Shown: piece after piece, positions 45,436-55,046 of the stretch
Numbering within the stretch: the first letter of the stretch is position 1
Layout: each line of letters starts with the position of its first letter
Assembly (NCBI RefSeq): GCF_003096555.1
Contig: NZ_QEKM01000001.1
Coordinates: 434,001-498,000 of the forward strand
Reading direction: 5' to 3'
Length of the DNA: 64,000 nt
From: Simplicispira sp. 125
GTDB lineage: Bacteria; Pseudomonadota; Gammaproteobacteria; Burkholderiales; Burkholderiaceae_C
Translations under genes and position numbers: made by a program
The notes under the pieces: model-generated
Databases searched by the model: none
Told to the model about the DNA's origin: nothing
The model's input: only the letters and a program-made list of their open reading frames with translations

Positions 45436-45590
45436 TTTTTTAGGCAAAATCGGCCGCCAGCGCACGTCTTGCCTGCGTGAGGCAGTCAAAAAGCATAGTG
45501 ATTTGGAAGTGGGGGCTGATTCCAATTTCTTGCCTGGTTTGAGGGCGCACACCCCGGCCTCTGCCTTCAGTAAAAACAAACCGTCAAAAA

Positions 45591-45629
45591 ATATAGCTGC
45601 TACCGCAATACCCATAAGCGCTAGAGGCC
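45591..45629 (+). repeat. Dispersed palindromic repeat, copy G
   Basis: ATATAGCTGCTACCGCAATA then CCCATAAGCGCTAGAGGCC, located in the 228-bp gap between the two RND genes. Same orientation as copies A and B. It may form an mRNA hairpin inside the efflux transcript. Confidence 0.8.
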
Positions 45630-45663
45630 AAAAACACTATAAATCTGGAAGAAAGCTCAACCC

Positions 45664-48600
45664 ATGAGCCTCTCCACCCCCTTCATCCACCGCCCGGTAG
45701 GCACCCTGCTGCTGACGTTGGCGTTGGTCCTGGCAGGCAGCGTGGCGTACTTTCAGCTGCCGGTGGCGCCGCTGCCGCAGGTCGATTACCCCACCATTTC
45801 CGTATCTGCCAGCTTGCCCGGCGCCAGCCCCGACACCATGGCCGCCACCGTGGCCACGCCGCTGGAACGCGCATTGGGCGCCATTGCCGGGGTGACGGAG
45901 ATGACGTCAAGCTCGGCCCAGGGCAGCACGCGCGTCACGCTGCAATTCGACCTGAGCCGCACCGTCGACAGCGCGGCGCGTGATGTGCAGGCGGCGATCA
46001 ATGCCTCGCGCACGCTGCTGCCCAGCGGCATGCCCAGCAACCCGAGCTACCGCAAGGTGAACCCGGCGGATTCCCCCATCCTGATGCTGGCGTTGACCTC
46101 GTCCACGCTCACCCGGGGCCAGATGTATGACGCGGCCTCGACCGTGCTGGCGCAAAAGCTCTCGCAGGTGGAGGGCGTGGGCCAGGCCACGGTCAGCGGG
46201 GGCGCGCTGCCGGCCGTGCGCGTCGAGCTTGACCCGGTGCGTCTGGCGGCCAGCGGCATTTCTCTGGAGCAGGTGCGCAACGCCATCAGCAACACCAATG
46301 GCCGCAGGCCGCTGGGGGGCGTAGAGCGCGAAGACCACTACTGGCAGATTGCTGCCAACGACCAGGCGAGCCTTGCTGCCGACTACGCGCCATTGGTGCT
46401 GCGCTGGAACGCCAATGGCAGCGCGGTGCTGCTGCGCGATGTGGCCGAGGTGACCAACGGCGTGCAGGACACGCGCAACTATGGCGTGGCCAATGGCAAA
46501 CCGGCCATCCTGCTGCAGATCTACAAACAGCCGGGTGCCAACATTCTCGATGCCGTGGACCGCGTGCGGGCCTTGTTGCCGCAGCTCAAAGCCTCCATCC
46601 CGGCAGCGATCGACGTGCAGATCGTCTCGGACCGCACGCCCACGCTGCGCGCCTCGGTGCGCGAGGTGCAGCGCGCGCTGGTCATGGCGGTGGCGCTAGT
46701 GGTGATGGTGGTTTTCTTGTTTTTGCGCAGTGCCCGCGCCGCGCTGGTGCCCAGCGTGGCCGTTCCGGCATCGCTCATGGGTGCGTTTGGCGTGATGTAC
46801 CTGGCCGGCTATACGCTGGACAACCTCTCGCTCATGGCGCTCACCATTGCCACGGGTTTTGTCGTGGACGATGCCATTGCGGTGCTGGAGAACATTGCCC
46901 GCCACATGGAGAACGGCAAGAGCGCACTGCAGGCGGCATTGGTGGGTTCGCGCGAGATTGCCTTCACGGTGCTCTCGATGAGCATTTCGCTGGTGGCCGT
47001 GTTCGTGCCCATCATGTTCATGGGCGATGTGGTGGGGCGGTTCTTTCGGGAGTTTGCCGTCGTCATGTCGGCAGCCATCCTGATCTCGCTGGTTATCTCG
47101 CTCACCACTACGCCCACGCTCTGCGCGCTGTTGCTCAAACCCCGCGCGGTGCACGCTCCTACGCGCATCGGTCGCTGGGTGGACGCCCGGGCTGCGCGCG
47201 GCATGCGCGCCTATCGCCGCAGCCTTGCGTGGTGCCTGCGCCGCCAGCCGCTGGTGCTGCTGCTCTTGGGCGGTGTCATCGTGCTCAATGTGTTTCTCTA
47301 CACCACCATCGAAAAGGGCTTCATGCCCGAGCAGGATACGGGCCGCATCATGGGCTTCATTCGCGCCGACCAAGCCAGTTCCTACCAGGCGATGGAGCGG
47401 CGTATCAAGCGTTTTCTGGCCATTGTGGAGGCCGACCCCGCGGTCGAAAATGTGACGGGTTTTACCGGCGGCGGCCAGCGCAACGCGGGCGCCATGTTCA
47501 TGACGCTCAAGACCGATCGAAAAGAGTCTTCCGACGCCGTGATCACGCGCCTGCGCGGCCAGCTCAAGGACGAGCCCGGTGCGCGATTGTTCATGGTGCC
47601 CCAGCGTGACATTCGCATCGGCGGGCGCCAAAGCAGCGGCTCTTATGACTATACGCTGCAGGCCGACGACGTGGCCGACCTGCGCACCTGGGAGCCACGC
47701 ATCCGCGAAGCCTTGGCGGCGCTGGCGCAGCTCGAAGACGTCAACAGCGATGTGCAGGACCACGGCGAGCAGACGACGCTGGACATCGACCGCGATGCTC
47801 TCGTGCGCCTGGGCCTCACGATGGCGCAGGTGGACGCCACGTTGAACGACGCATTCGGCCAGCGCCAGGTGGGCGTGATCTACAACCCGCTGAACCAGTA
47901 CCGCGTGGTGATGGAGGCGGCGCCGCGTTTTCTGCAAGACCCCAAAGTGCTGGACGGTTTCTTCTTTATCTCAAAAACCGGCCAGCGCGTGCCGCTCTCG
48001 GCCTTTGCCAAGCTGCGCAGCACCGTCACGCCGCTGTCCGTGAGCCACGAAGGCGGCTCCCCGGCGAGCACCATCAGCTTTGGCTTGGCGCAAGGCATGT
48101 CGCTGTCGGATGCCACCAGTGCCATCGAGCAGGCGGTGGCCAGCCTGGGCGTACCGGTGTCGGTGCGTGGCAGTTTTGGCGGTAACGCGGGCGCCTTTCA
48201 AAAGACGCTGGCCAACCAGCCGCTGCTCATTCTCGCGGCGCTCGCCACCATTTACCTGGTGCTGGGCATGCTGTACGAGAGCCTGGTGCACCCGCTGACC
48301 ATCCTCTCGACCCTGCCTTCGGCGGGTGTTGGCGCGTTGCTGGCGCTGATGCTGTTTAAAACCGAGTTTTCGCTCATCGCGCTCATTGGCGTCTTCTTGC
48401 TGATCGGTATCGTCAAGAAAAATGCCATTCTCATGATCGACTTTGCCCTGGCACGCCAGCGCGGTGGCCATGCCAGTGCGGCCCAGGCCATTTACCGCGC
48501 GGCCGGGCTGCGCCTGCGCCCCATCCTCATGACCACCATGGCCGCCATTTTTGGCGCGCTGCCGCTGGCGCTGGGGCGGGGCGACGGTGCCGAGCTGCGC

Positions 48601-48765
48601 CAGCCGCTGGGCATTGCCGTGGTGGGGGGGCTGCTGGTGAGCCAGTTGCTCACGCTCTACACCACGCCCGTGGTGTACCTGGTGTTTGAGCGCCTGCGCC
48701 AGCGTGTGCAGATGCGGCGCTTGCCGCGACCGCGGGCTCCCGTGCCCCGTCTGGAGACTCTCTGA
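45664..48765 (+). CDS. RND multidrug efflux pump subunit (MdtC-like)
   Basis: A 1033-residue HAE1-family transporter, paralogous to the preceding gene. It begins [22 protein letters not shown]4 has [20 protein letters not shown] with paired Asp residues, and [20 protein letters not shown] and [20 protein letters not shown] are in the second half. It is expected to form a mixed trimer with the MdtB-like subunit. Its stop overlaps the next gene's ATG by one base (48763-48765). Confidence 0.93.
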   Translation: MSLSTPFIHRPVGTLLLTLALVLAGSVAYFQLPVAPLPQVDYPTISVSASLPGASPDTMAATVATPLERALGAIAGVTEMTSSSAQGSTRVTLQFDLSRTVDSAARDVQAAINASRTLLPSGMPSNPSYRKVNPADSPILMLALTSSTLTRGQMYDAASTVLAQKLSQVEGVGQATVSGGALPAVRVELDPVRLAASGISLEQVRNAISNTNGRRPLGGVEREDHYWQIAANDQASLAADYAPLVLRWNANGSAVLLRDVAEVTNGVQDTRNYGVANGKPAILLQIYKQPGANILDAVDRVRALLPQLKASIPAAIDVQIVSDRTPTLRASVREVQRALVMAVALVVMVVFLFLRSARAALVPSVAVPASLMGAFGVMYLAGYTLDNLSLMALTIATGFVVDDAIAVLENIARHMENGKSALQAALVGSREIAFTVLSMSISLVAVFVPIMFMGDVVGRFFREFAVVMSAAILISLVISLTTTPTLCALLLKPRAVHAPTRIGRWVDARAARGMRAYRRSLAWCLRRQPLVLLLLGGVIVLNVFLYTTIEKGFMPEQDTGRIMGFIRADQASSYQAMERRIKRFLAIVEADPAVENVTGFTGGGQRNAGAMFMTLKTDRKESSDAVITRLRGQLKDEPGARLFMVPQRDIRIGGRQSSGSYDYTLQADDVADLRTWEPRIREALAALAQLEDVNSDVQDHGEQTTLDIDRDALVRLGLTMAQVDATLNDAFGQRQVGVIYNPLNQYRVVMEAAPRFLQDPKVLDGFFFISKTGQRVPLSAFAKLRSTVTPLSVSHEGGSPASTISFGLAQGMSLSDATSAIEQAVASLGVPVSVRGSFGGNAGAFQKTLANQPLLILAALATIYLVLGMLYESLVHPLTILSTLPSAGVGALLALMLFKTEFSLIALIGVFLLIGIVKKNAILMIDFALARQRGGHASAAQAIYRAAGLRLRPILMTTMAAIFGALPLALGRGDGAELRQPLGIAVVGGLLVSQLLTLYTTPVVYLVFERLRQRVQMRRLPRPRAPVPRLETL

Positions 48766-50207
48766 TGGCTGTCCTGCCCCTGTGGTCTGAATTTTTATCA
48801 TTGCGGTGTGTGCCGGGCGCACTCCCGGCTGCGCTGGCGCTCGCAGGCCTGCTTGCGGGTTGCGCCGCGCCCGTGCAGCACGCGCTGCCCGACGCGCCGG
48901 TGCCCGCCGCATGGAAAGAGGGTGCCGCCGCGCAGCCCGGCTTCTGGCACCCGGCAACGCCGGGGGAGGGCGTGCAGGCCGACTGGTGGATGCGCTATGG
49001 CGACCCGGCGCTGAATGCGCTGCAAGACAGGGCGCAGAGCGGCAACCCGGGCCTGGCGCAAAGTGCAGCGCGCCTGCGGGCGGCACAGGCGGCGGTGGGC
49101 GGTGCGCGTGCACCGCTGCTCCCTCAGCTGGGCATTTCGGCCAGCAGCCAGCGTGCACAGGCGACACCGGGTGCAGGCCCGGTCAACAGCCAGTCGCTGG
49201 GTGTTTCCGCCAGTTGGGAAATCGACCTGTGGGGGCGCGTGGCAGGAATGGTCGATGCGGCCCAGGCCAACGCCCAGGCCAGCAGCGCCGACCTGGCAGC
49301 GGCCCTCTTGTCGCTGCAGGCGCTGGTGGCACAAAGCTACTTCGCACTGCGTACCGCCGAAGCGCAGCAGCAAATGTTGCAAGCCACCCTTGCCGCCTAC
49401 GACGAAAGCCGCACGCTCACGCGCAACCGCGTGCAGGCCGGGGTGGCGTCGCCGTCCGACGCCGACCAGGCAGAGTCCCAGTACCAGAGCACGCGCGCCC
49501 AATGGCTGGAGGCGCAGGCCACCCGCGTCCAGTGGGAGCACGCCCTGGCCGCGCTGCTGGGTGAGGCAGCTTCCACTTTTTCTTTGGAGCCCACGGCGCA
49601 ACTGCCAGTACCGCCCGCCGTTCCGCTGGCGCTGCCCGCAGAACTGCTGCAGCGCCGCCCTGATATCGCAGCCGCTCAACTGAACGTGGCGGCTGCCAAT
49701 GCCCAGCTGGGTGTGGCGCGCAGCGCCTTCTTCCCGGCCCTTACGCTCTCGGCCAGCGCGGGTTACCGTGCCAGCAGCTTCGCGTCGCTCATTTCGGCGC
49801 CGAACCTGGTGTGGTCGCTGGGGCCACAGTTGGCACTGGCGTTGTTCGACAACGGCGCACGCACAGCGGCCGTGGAGGGCGCGATGGCCAATGTGGACCT
49901 GGCTGCGGCCATTTACCGGGGTGTGGTCATCACCGCCTTGCAGGAGGTGGAAGATGCATTGAGCACCGGTGCCTTCGTGCAGCAGCAGGCGCAGGCGCAG
50001 CAGCTTGCCGTGGCGGCTGCGCAGCGTGCGCTTGCCGTGGCGCAAAACCAGTACCGGGCCGGTATCGTCGGCTACCTCAATGTGCTTTCCGCCCAGGCGA
50101 GTTTGCTGGCGGGTCAGCGCAGTCTGATCGAGCTGCAACGCCAGCAGCTGGTGGCGGTGAATACCTTGCTGAAGAATCTGGGCGGCGGCTGGACCGATGC
50201 CCCTTGA
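48765..50207 (+). CDS. Outer-membrane efflux lipoprotein (NodT/OprM family)
   Basis: A 480-residue TolC-like channel with a lipoprotein signal: LALAGLLAGC gives Cys33 as the lipidated residue. Two OEP repeats are visible, each with the long helical stretch (for example GNPGLAQSAARLRAAQAAVG and RNRVQAGVASPSDADQAESQ; later NQYRAGIVGYLNVLSAQASL), and ELLQRRPDIAAAQLNVAAAN marks the middle. It forms the outer-membrane exit duct for the RND pumps encoded upstream, with which it is translationally coupled. It converges on gltS with a 22-bp gap holding a small ACGGG/CCCGT hairpin (50207-50223). Confidence 0.93.
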   Translation: MAVLPLWSEFLSLRCVPGALPAALALAGLLAGCAAPVQHALPDAPVPAAWKEGAAAQPGFWHPATPGEGVQADWWMRYGDPALNALQDRAQSGNPGLAQSAARLRAAQAAVGGARAPLLPQLGISASSQRAQATPGAGPVNSQSLGVSASWEIDLWGRVAGMVDAAQANAQASSADLAAALLSLQALVAQSYFALRTAEAQQQMLQATLAAYDESRTLTRNRVQAGVASPSDADQAESQYQSTRAQWLEAQATRVQWEHALAALLGEAASTFSLEPTAQLPVPPAVPLALPAELLQRRPDIAAAQLNVAAANAQLGVARSAFFPALTLSASAGYRASSFASLISAPNLVWSLGPQLALALFDNGARTAAVEGAMANVDLAAAIYRGVVITALQEVEDALSTGAFVQQQAQAQQLAVAAAQRALAVAQNQYRAGIVGYLNVLSAQASLLAGQRSLIELQRQQLVAVNTLLKNLGGGWTDAP

Positions 50208-50229
50208 CGGGTGTGCTGCCCGTGCGCGG

Positions 50230-51423
50230 TCAGCGCAGGTAGTTCATGTAGCCGGTGATGATCACGGCGTTGAAAAAGTCGATGAACAGGGAGCCCACCA
50301 GCGGAATGACGAAAAACGCCTTGATGGACGGCCCGTTGGCTGCCGCAAAGGCCTGCATGTTGGCCATGGCGTTGGGCGTGGCGCCCATGCCGAAGCCGCA
50401 ATGACCGGCGGCAATCACTGCAGCGTCGTAGTCACTGCCCATGACGCGGAAGGTGACAAAGTAGGCATACGCAAACATCACCACCGTCTGCACCAGCAGG
50501 ATGGCCAGCAGCGGGCCAGCCACCTGGGCCAACTCCCACAGCTTCATCGACATCAGTGCCATGGCCAGGAAGAATGCCAGCGAAACGTTGCCCACCACTT
50601 CGAACTGGCGCAGCGGCAGGTGCCAGTCGCGCCAGTCGATCACGTTGCGCATCAGTGCGGCCACCAGCATGGGGCCGAGGTAGGCGGGCAGCGTGACGCC
50701 CAGGTCCTTGAGCCAGTTGACCAGGAGGGTGCCGGCGCCAATCGACAGTGCCAGCAAAATGGTGGCGTACATCACGGTATCGTGCGAATCGGCTTCGCCG
50801 GTGTCCTTGATCAGCGGTGAAGCGCTTGCAGATGTTGCCGCCACGGTCGGCTGCAGCTTGTTGCGCCGCATCAGCAGCGTGCCCACCGGCCCACCGATCA
50901 GGCAGCCGGCCACCAGCCCGTAGGTGGCGGCGGCAATGGCGGCCGGCAGCGCGCCCACAGCGCCGGCCTGTTCCAGCAGCGGGCCGAAAGCCGCCGAAGT
51001 GCCATGCCCACCGGTCAGCGAGATAGAACCTGCGGCCAGGCCGATGAGCGGGTGCACGCCCATGCTGCTCGCCATGGCCACGCCGACGGTGTTCTGGATC
51101 AGCACCAGCACCACCGCAGCGCCCAGAAACAGCGCTACGCCTACGCCGCCTTTTTTCAGCAGCTCGAAACTGGCAGAAAACCCAATGGTGGTGAAAAACA
51201 CCAGCAGCAAGAAGGCGCGGATGCTGTCGTTGAAGATGAACTCGAAACTGCCGGTTTGGTGGCCGACGAGCGTCAGCACCGAAAACAGCACGCCCCCAAT
51301 GATCGGTCCGGGGATGAAGTAGCGCGCCAGGATGCTGGCGTGCTTTTTGATGAATTCACCGAGCACGAGCAATACGGCAGAAAGCCCTACGGTCTGGGCG
51401 ATGTCGAGCGGGATGGTGACCAT
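50230..51423 (-). CDS. gltS: Sodium/glutamate symporter
   Basis: A 397-residue inner-membrane carrier with about ten to twelve helices. GltS features: ARYFIPGPIIGGVLFSVLTL, FTTIGFSASFELLKKGG, LAAGSISLTGGHGTSAAFGP (the conserved SLTGGHGT re-entrant loop, residues about 146-160) and the second inverted half with HCGFGMGATPNAMANMQAFA. It imports glutamate with Na+. An EAG/AAGGAG-type ribosome binding site precedes the ATG. Length and motifs are canonical. Confidence 0.94.
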   Translation of the reverse strand: MVTIPLDIAQTVGLSAVLLVLGEFIKKHASILARYFIPGPIIGGVLFSVLTLVGHQTGSFEFIFNDSIRAFLLLVFFTTIGFSASFELLKKGGVGVALFLGAAVVLVLIQNTVGVAMASSMGVHPLIGLAAGSISLTGGHGTSAAFGPLLEQAGAVGALPAAIAAATYGLVAGCLIGGPVGTLLMRRNKLQPTVAATSASASPLIKDTGEADSHDTVMYATILLALSIGAGTLLVNWLKDLGVTLPAYLGPMLVAALMRNVIDWRDWHLPLRQFEVVGNVSLAFFLAMALMSMKLWELAQVAGPLLAILLVQTVVMFAYAYFVTFRVMGSDYDAAVIAAGHCGFGMGATPNAMANMQAFAAANGPSIKAFFVIPLVGSLFIDFFNAVIITGYMNYLR

Positions 51424-51696
51424 GAAGGAGCCTTCTAGGGGGTGTCGAAGTCCTGCGGGTATTGCGCTGGTCGCTTCTGAATAAAGAGCTTTAGCCGTAG
51501 GGCGGCTGTGCGTGAGAGGGGCGATTTTACCGTGGTGGGGCCGCCAGGTCGCTCCCGTGCAAGGCCCTTACAGGTGGGTGCATGGCGTGTCTTGGCTGGG
51601 CTGCATCAGCGGGGTGGCGCACGGTGTGCCTTTGGAGGTCGCGCCCTGGGCTGCGCAACGGGTGTTGCCCAATGCGGTGCAAACCCATTCAAAAAA

Positions 51697-51734
51697 GATA
51701 GCTGTCAGCGCTTGATGGTATTGCGCTGGAGGCC
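51697..51734 (+). repeat. Dispersed palindromic repeat, copy H
   Basis: GATAGCTGTCAGCGCTTGAT then GGTATTGCGCTGGAGGCC. Its last base abuts the 8-bp target duplication of the insertion sequence, so the element landed directly at the edge of the repeat. Confidence 0.8.
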
Positions 51735-51741
51735 GAAAAGA
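51734..51741. repeat. Target-site duplication, left copy
   Basis: CGAAAAGA, identical to 52803-52810. An 8-bp duplication is the size expected for IS1595-family insertion. Confidence 0.9.
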
Positions 51742-52802
51742 CCTGATTAGCTACGTACCTCAGACACCCGCAACATTTTCAATGGAAGAGGCCTTGTGGT
51801 TACTAGCGCCCGCAGCAGCCTTGGCAGCATGGCGGGCAGGTCAAAGCGGCGGTTGAAGCGGTAGCAGAACTCCGCCAGGTAGCGTGCAGCATATTTGGCA
51901 TGATCAAACGAGTGGTACGTTCCCGCCACACTGGTCTTGAGATTGCCCAGCAGGGTGTTGACCCAGTGCAGCTGGGGCGTCTGCGCCCCCTGGCGGCCAC
52001 CTCCCGTGACGTGGGGCTCATGAATAGCGCCCACCTGGCGCACCTGGGCAAAGGCAGGTGTGCCATCGCTGACCACATGACAGCCGGGCGCCAGATAGCG
52101 CTGCGCCCACTGCGCCATCTCCTGATTCGTGAAGTCCGCCACTGGCACCAAGCGCAGGTACAGCGGCCTGCCGTTCTCGCTGGTCTGTACGGCAGCTACA
52201 AAGGCGGATTTGTTGGCCGCCTTGCGTCCACCGTTGATACTGCCTGCGCGCTCGCCCCCAAGGTAGGCATCATCGATCTCCACACGCCCGCTCAGCAGAT
52301 AGCGCGCATCGCGCTGGCCCATGGCCTGCATCAGCTTGTGTTTGAGCAGCCACGCTGTCTTGTAGGACACACCCAACTGGCGCTTGAGCGCCAGGGCGCT
52401 GATGGCGTTCTTGTGCTGGGTGAGCAAATACATGGCCAGGAACCACAGCCGCAGGGGCAGATGGGTGTGCTCCATCACGGTGCCCACGATGCTCGAACTC
52501 TGGTAGCCGCAGATAAAGCACTCCCACAGCTGGCGGCCGATGCCATTGCGGGTGAGAAAGAAGCGCTTGCAGCCGCAGTGGGCACACTGCCAGCCGTGGG
52601 GCCAGCGGGCGGCCACCAAGGCGCGCTCGCACTGTTCTTCACAGCCGTAGAGAGCTTGGAACTGGGGCAGCGACAGGCCGCGCTGGAACTGGATGGCATT
52701 CATTGACATTGCCTGCTCCTTGGCCGATGACTCGGCACTGGTTGTTGGAGGGCTGGCAATGGCGGAACGTTCACGACGAACTGAGGTATGTCGCTAATCA
52801 GG
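51742..52802. mobile_element. IS1595-family insertion sequence, 1061 bp, intact
   Basis: Terminal inverted repeats at 51742-51763 (starts CCTGATTAGCTACG) and 52781-52802 (ends CGCTAATCAGG) match at 20 of 22 positions. The element carries one transposase gene covering most of its length and is bounded by a perfect 8-bp duplication. Both ends and the reading frame are intact, so the insertion is probably recent. It lies between gltS and the LytTR regulator gene, 13 bp past the latter's stop (duplication included), so it disrupts no coding region. Confidence 0.93.
51747..52709 (-). CDS. IS1595-family (ISXO2-like) transposase
   Basis: A 320-residue transposase. An N-terminal zinc ribbon is formed by CAHCGCKRFF and CFICGYQSS (residues about 42-75). 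The catalytic DDE/N-type domain has GRVEIDDAYLGGERAGS, CHVVSDGTPAFAQVRQVGA and WVNTLLGNLKTSVAGTYHSF, the order and spacing of ISXO2-like enzymes. The basic C-terminal end lies inside the left inverted repeat, with the stop only 5 bp inside the element. No frameshift or stop is seen. Confidence 0.92.
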   Translation of the reverse strand: MSMNAIQFQRGLSLPQFQALYGCEEQCERALVAARWPHGWQCAHCGCKRFFLTRNGIGRQLWECFICGYQSSSIVGTVMEHTHLPLRLWFLAMYLLTQHKNAISALALKRQLGVSYKTAWLLKHKLMQAMGQRDARYLLSGRVEIDDAYLGGERAGSINGGRKAANKSAFVAAVQTSENGRPLYLRLVPVADFTNQEMAQWAQRYLAPGCHVVSDGTPAFAQVRQVGAIHEPHVTGGGRQGAQTPQLHWVNTLLGNLKTSVAGTYHSFDHAKYAARYLAEFCYRFNRRFDLPAMLPRLLRALVTTRPLPLKMLRVSEVRS

Positions 52803-52810
52803 CGAAAAGA
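52803..52810. repeat. Target-site duplication, right copy
   Basis: CGAAAAGA, identical to 51734-51741; before insertion this was a single 8-base site next to repeat copy H. Confidence 0.9.
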
Positions 52811-52823
52811 TCCAAAGTTTTTA

Positions 52824-53630
52824 CTACATGGCCCGAAACTGCGCCGCATACAGTCGGCTGACGGGAAATGCCTCTGACCGGCCATGCAGCTGCACGCTGA
52901 GCTTGCCGCTCTCGCTGCGCACCGCGCTGGCGATGGCCGACGCGCGCACCAGCGTGCCGCGGTGAATTTGCCAGAACTGCTGCGTGTCCAGCTGCGCCAG
53001 CAACTCGCGCAGCGGCGTGCGGATCAGATGCTCGCGCTGGGCGGTCAATACGCGCACGTATTTGTCGGCGGCCTCGAACACCAGCACATCGTCCATCGGC
53101 ACCATTTCGATACGGCTTCCGTGCCCTGCCTGAATGAAGCGCAGCGGCGCGGCGGCCGCGGGCGTGCCGGCGCTGGCCAGCAGTTTGCGCAATTGCTCCA
53201 GCGCGGGGTCATCGCCCAGCGGCGTGCTGGCGGTGCGCGCGGTGAGGTGCTGCTGCACGCGCGCCACCGTTTTTTGCAGGCGCGCAGCCTGCAGGGGCTT
53301 GAGCAAATAGTCCACCGCCTGCGCCTCAAACGCCTGCACGGCGTACTGGTCGTAGGCGGTGAGGAAGACCAGCGCAGGAAAGGGCTTGTGCTGCGGCCAG
53401 GCGTCCGCCAGTTCGGCGGCTGCGTCCAGACCGCTCTGCCCGGGCATGCGGATGTCGAAAAACAGCACGTCGGGTTCCAGCGCCAATGCTTCGCGCACGG
53501 CGGCCAGGCCATCGCCGACGGTGGCCACCACCTGCAGCGCAGGCCAGGCCAGGGCCAGTTCGTGGCGCAGGCCTGCGGCCAGCAGGGGCTCGTCCTCGGC
53601 GATCAGGGCGCGTGGGGCGGGGGTGTTCAT
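52824..53630 (-). CDS. LytTR-family response regulator
   Basis: A 268-residue regulator. The receiver domain (residues about 7-125) has the acidic pair in LIAEDEP, phospho-acceptor Asp59 in FFDIRMPGQSG, the conserved Thr in FLTAYDQYAVQAF and the Lys in YLLKPL. The C-terminal LytTR DNA-binding domain (about 165-268) includes MDDVLVFEAADKYVRVLTAQ and FWQIHRGTLVRASAIASAVR. It overlaps the kinase gene by 4 bp, so both come from one transcript. An IS element sits just after its stop; this may affect what follows but not the gene itself. Confidence 0.92.
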   Translation of the reverse strand: MNTPAPRALIAEDEPLLAAGLRHELALAWPALQVVATVGDGLAAVREALALEPDVLFFDIRMPGQSGLDAAAELADAWPQHKPFPALVFLTAYDQYAVQAFEAQAVDYLLKPLQAARLQKTVARVQQHLTARTASTPLGDDPALEQLRKLLASAGTPAAAAPLRFIQAGHGSRIEMVPMDDVLVFEAADKYVRVLTAQREHLIRTPLRELLAQLDTQQFWQIHRGTLVRASAIASAVRSESGKLSVQLHGRSEAFPVSRLYAAQFRAM

Positions 53631-54688
53631 GGGGCTGAAAAATTCAAGGGAAAAGTGACTCTGGCGCTTGTCCCGCCAGCGCTGGTAGCTATCAATTCAA
53701 GAGTTCCCTGCGGGCCGTACAAAGTGGCCAGGCGCTCGCGTACCTGCGCCAACCCAAAGTGGCTGGCGGTGCTGTCGGTGTGGTCTGTGTGCAGCGGCGC
53801 CAAGCCTACCCCCGTATCCGCGACTTCGAGGACCAGCAGCGTGCCGGATGGGCCGGGCAAGGTACTGGCACGCACATGGATGTGGCCACCCCCCACCTGG
53901 GGTTCGAGTCCGTGGCGGATGGCGTTTTCTACCAGCGGCTGCAGCAGCAGCGGCGGTACAGGTGTGCTTTGAAGTGCCTCGGGCAGGTCCAGTGTGAAGG
54001 CCAGGCGCGAACCCATGCGCACGGCCATGATCTCCAGATAGTCTGCAAGGCGTGCAAACTCGTCGGCCAGCGGGTGCAACGCAGAGCGCGCGCCGCCCAA
54101 GGTGGCGCGCAGGTAGGCGATCAGGTGGTCCAGCATGGCCTGGGCGCGCGGCGGGTCGGTAGCGATCAGCACGCGCAGGTTGGCCAGGGTGTTGAACATC
54201 ATGTGGGGTTCGAGCTGGGCCTCCAGCAGTTTGAGCCGTGCCTCGGTGGCGTCGCGCTGGGCCTGGGCGATATGGGCCTGCAGGTAGGCGGCCTTGCCCC
54301 GGCTGTAGAAGAAGAACGAAATGGCGGCGCTGGCAGCGACGGTGATGAGCAACGAAGGCACCACATCGCGGCCCTGCAGCAGACCTGCGGTGCTGCCGCT
54401 GTAGGCATCGCCCAGGGCCGTGCCGAGTACGAAGCCAACGCCCATGCCGCAGGCCACCAGCACGATGCCGCGCCAGCCCATGGGCCAGGGTGTGTTGCTG
54501 GGCCCTCGCAGCCCATGGCGGCCCAGCTCGATGACCAGCCAACTGGTCAGGCCGATGCCGAGCGAATACACCAGTTGCACATCCCAGGCACCGTTTTTGG
54601 ACAGCGTGAGTGCCAGCGCGATCAGGCAGCAGAGCACGGCCGTGATCAGGCCGTGGCGCGCAAGCGGGCGAAGGTCAAAGTGCGGCAT
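53627..54688 (-). CDS. LytS-type sensor histidine kinase
   Basis: A 353-residue membrane kinase with four helices in the first 130 residues, then a coiled linker. The phospho-acceptor His162 lies in QLEPHMMFNTLANLRVLI; the ATPase domain shows LLLQPLVENAIRHGLEPQVG and LLVLEVADTGVGL. It signals to the LytTR regulator encoded next. MPHFDL at 54688 is chosen; an ATG at 54718 adds ten residues. Unusually, the last 20 or so codons coincide with repeat copy I: the repeat supplies LELIATSAGG-TSARVTF, which forms the terminal strand of the ATPase domain. Confidence 0.88.
   Translation of the reverse strand: MPHFDLRPLARHGLITAVLCCLIALALTLSKNGAWDVQLVYSLGIGLTSWLVIELGRHGLRGPSNTPWPMGWRGIVLVACGMGVGFVLGTALGDAYSGSTAGLLQGRDVVPSLLITVAASAAISFFFYSRGKAAYLQAHIAQAQRDATEARLKLLEAQLEPHMMFNTLANLRVLIATDPPRAQAMLDHLIAYLRATLGGARSALHPLADEFARLADYLEIMAVRMGSRLAFTLDLPEALQSTPVPPLLLQPLVENAIRHGLEPQVGGGHIHVRASTLPGPSGTLLVLEVADTGVGLAPLHTDHTDSTASHFGLAQVRERLATLYGPQGTLELIATSAGGTSARVTFPLNFSAP
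53657..53700 (-). repeat. Dispersed palindromic repeat, copy I (inside a coding region)
   Basis: GACTCTGGCGCTTGTCCCGC then CAGCGCTGGTAGCTATCAAT. It is in frame within the 3' end of the histidine kinase gene and encodes about 15 residues of its last strand. Sequence and shoulders match the intergenic copies. Confidence 0.8.
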
Positions 54689-54741
54689 GAGGCGTGGTGG
54701 GCGGGTGTGGCTTGCCATTGTGCGGCAGGCCGTCCGCGTTC

Positions 54742-55035
54742 TCATAGCGGTGGCTGGCGGTGCAGCGCAGCGCGTTCGCGCTCCAGCAACTGGGCATAGA
54801 GGCTGCCGCCGGGCATGGCAACCCACACGGCGGCGCCGTGGATCAGCAGGCCCAGGCCCCAGCCCAGCGCCGGGAACACAGCCCAGGGGTAGTTGCTGCG
54901 CGAGGAAAGAAAGGCCAGAAACAGGTTGACCAGCACATACACGCAGGCATGGGCGTACCAGCCCAGCTTGGCACCCGCGCGCTTGCGCGCCAGGCGTTCG
55001 AGATCGTCGCTTTTGGAAGAAGGGGCGTGGGCCAT
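54742..55035 (-). CDS. 2TM domain protein
   Basis: A 97-residue protein with two helices (YAHACVYVLVNLFLAFLSS and VFPALGWGLGLLIHGAAVWV), preceded by a basic LERLARKRAGAKLGW motif, the pattern of the 2TM domain often found next to or fused with LytTR-type kinases. It probably sits in the inner membrane and interacts with the downstream kinase. It lies 11 bp after the DUF6622 gene and about 50 bp before the kinase, suggesting one operon. Confidence 0.8.
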   Translation of the reverse strand: MAHAPSSKSDDLERLARKRAGAKLGWYAHACVYVLVNLFLAFLSSRSNYPWAVFPALGWGLGLLIHGAAVWVAMPGGSLYAQLLERERAALHRQPPL

Positions 55036-55046
55036 GGCTTGTCCTT

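Larger units (their letters stand above)
51424..51741. other. Gap of 318 bp upstream of gltS, with repeat copy H
   Basis: This should contain the gltS promoter (minus strand, near 51424-51520). Repeat copy H occupies 51697-51734 and the IS1595-type element begins at 51742. No gene is recognised. Confidence 0.5.

Noticed and set aside
45436..45663. A possible small gene in the gap between the two RND pump genes
   Set aside because: The short frame at 45368-45667 runs through repeat copy G, has no motif and overlaps the end of the first pump gene.
53900..53930. A GGTTCGAGTCC stretch resembling a tRNA T-arm
   Set aside because: It lies inside the histidine kinase coding frame, and no acceptor, D-arm or anticodon stem can be formed around it.
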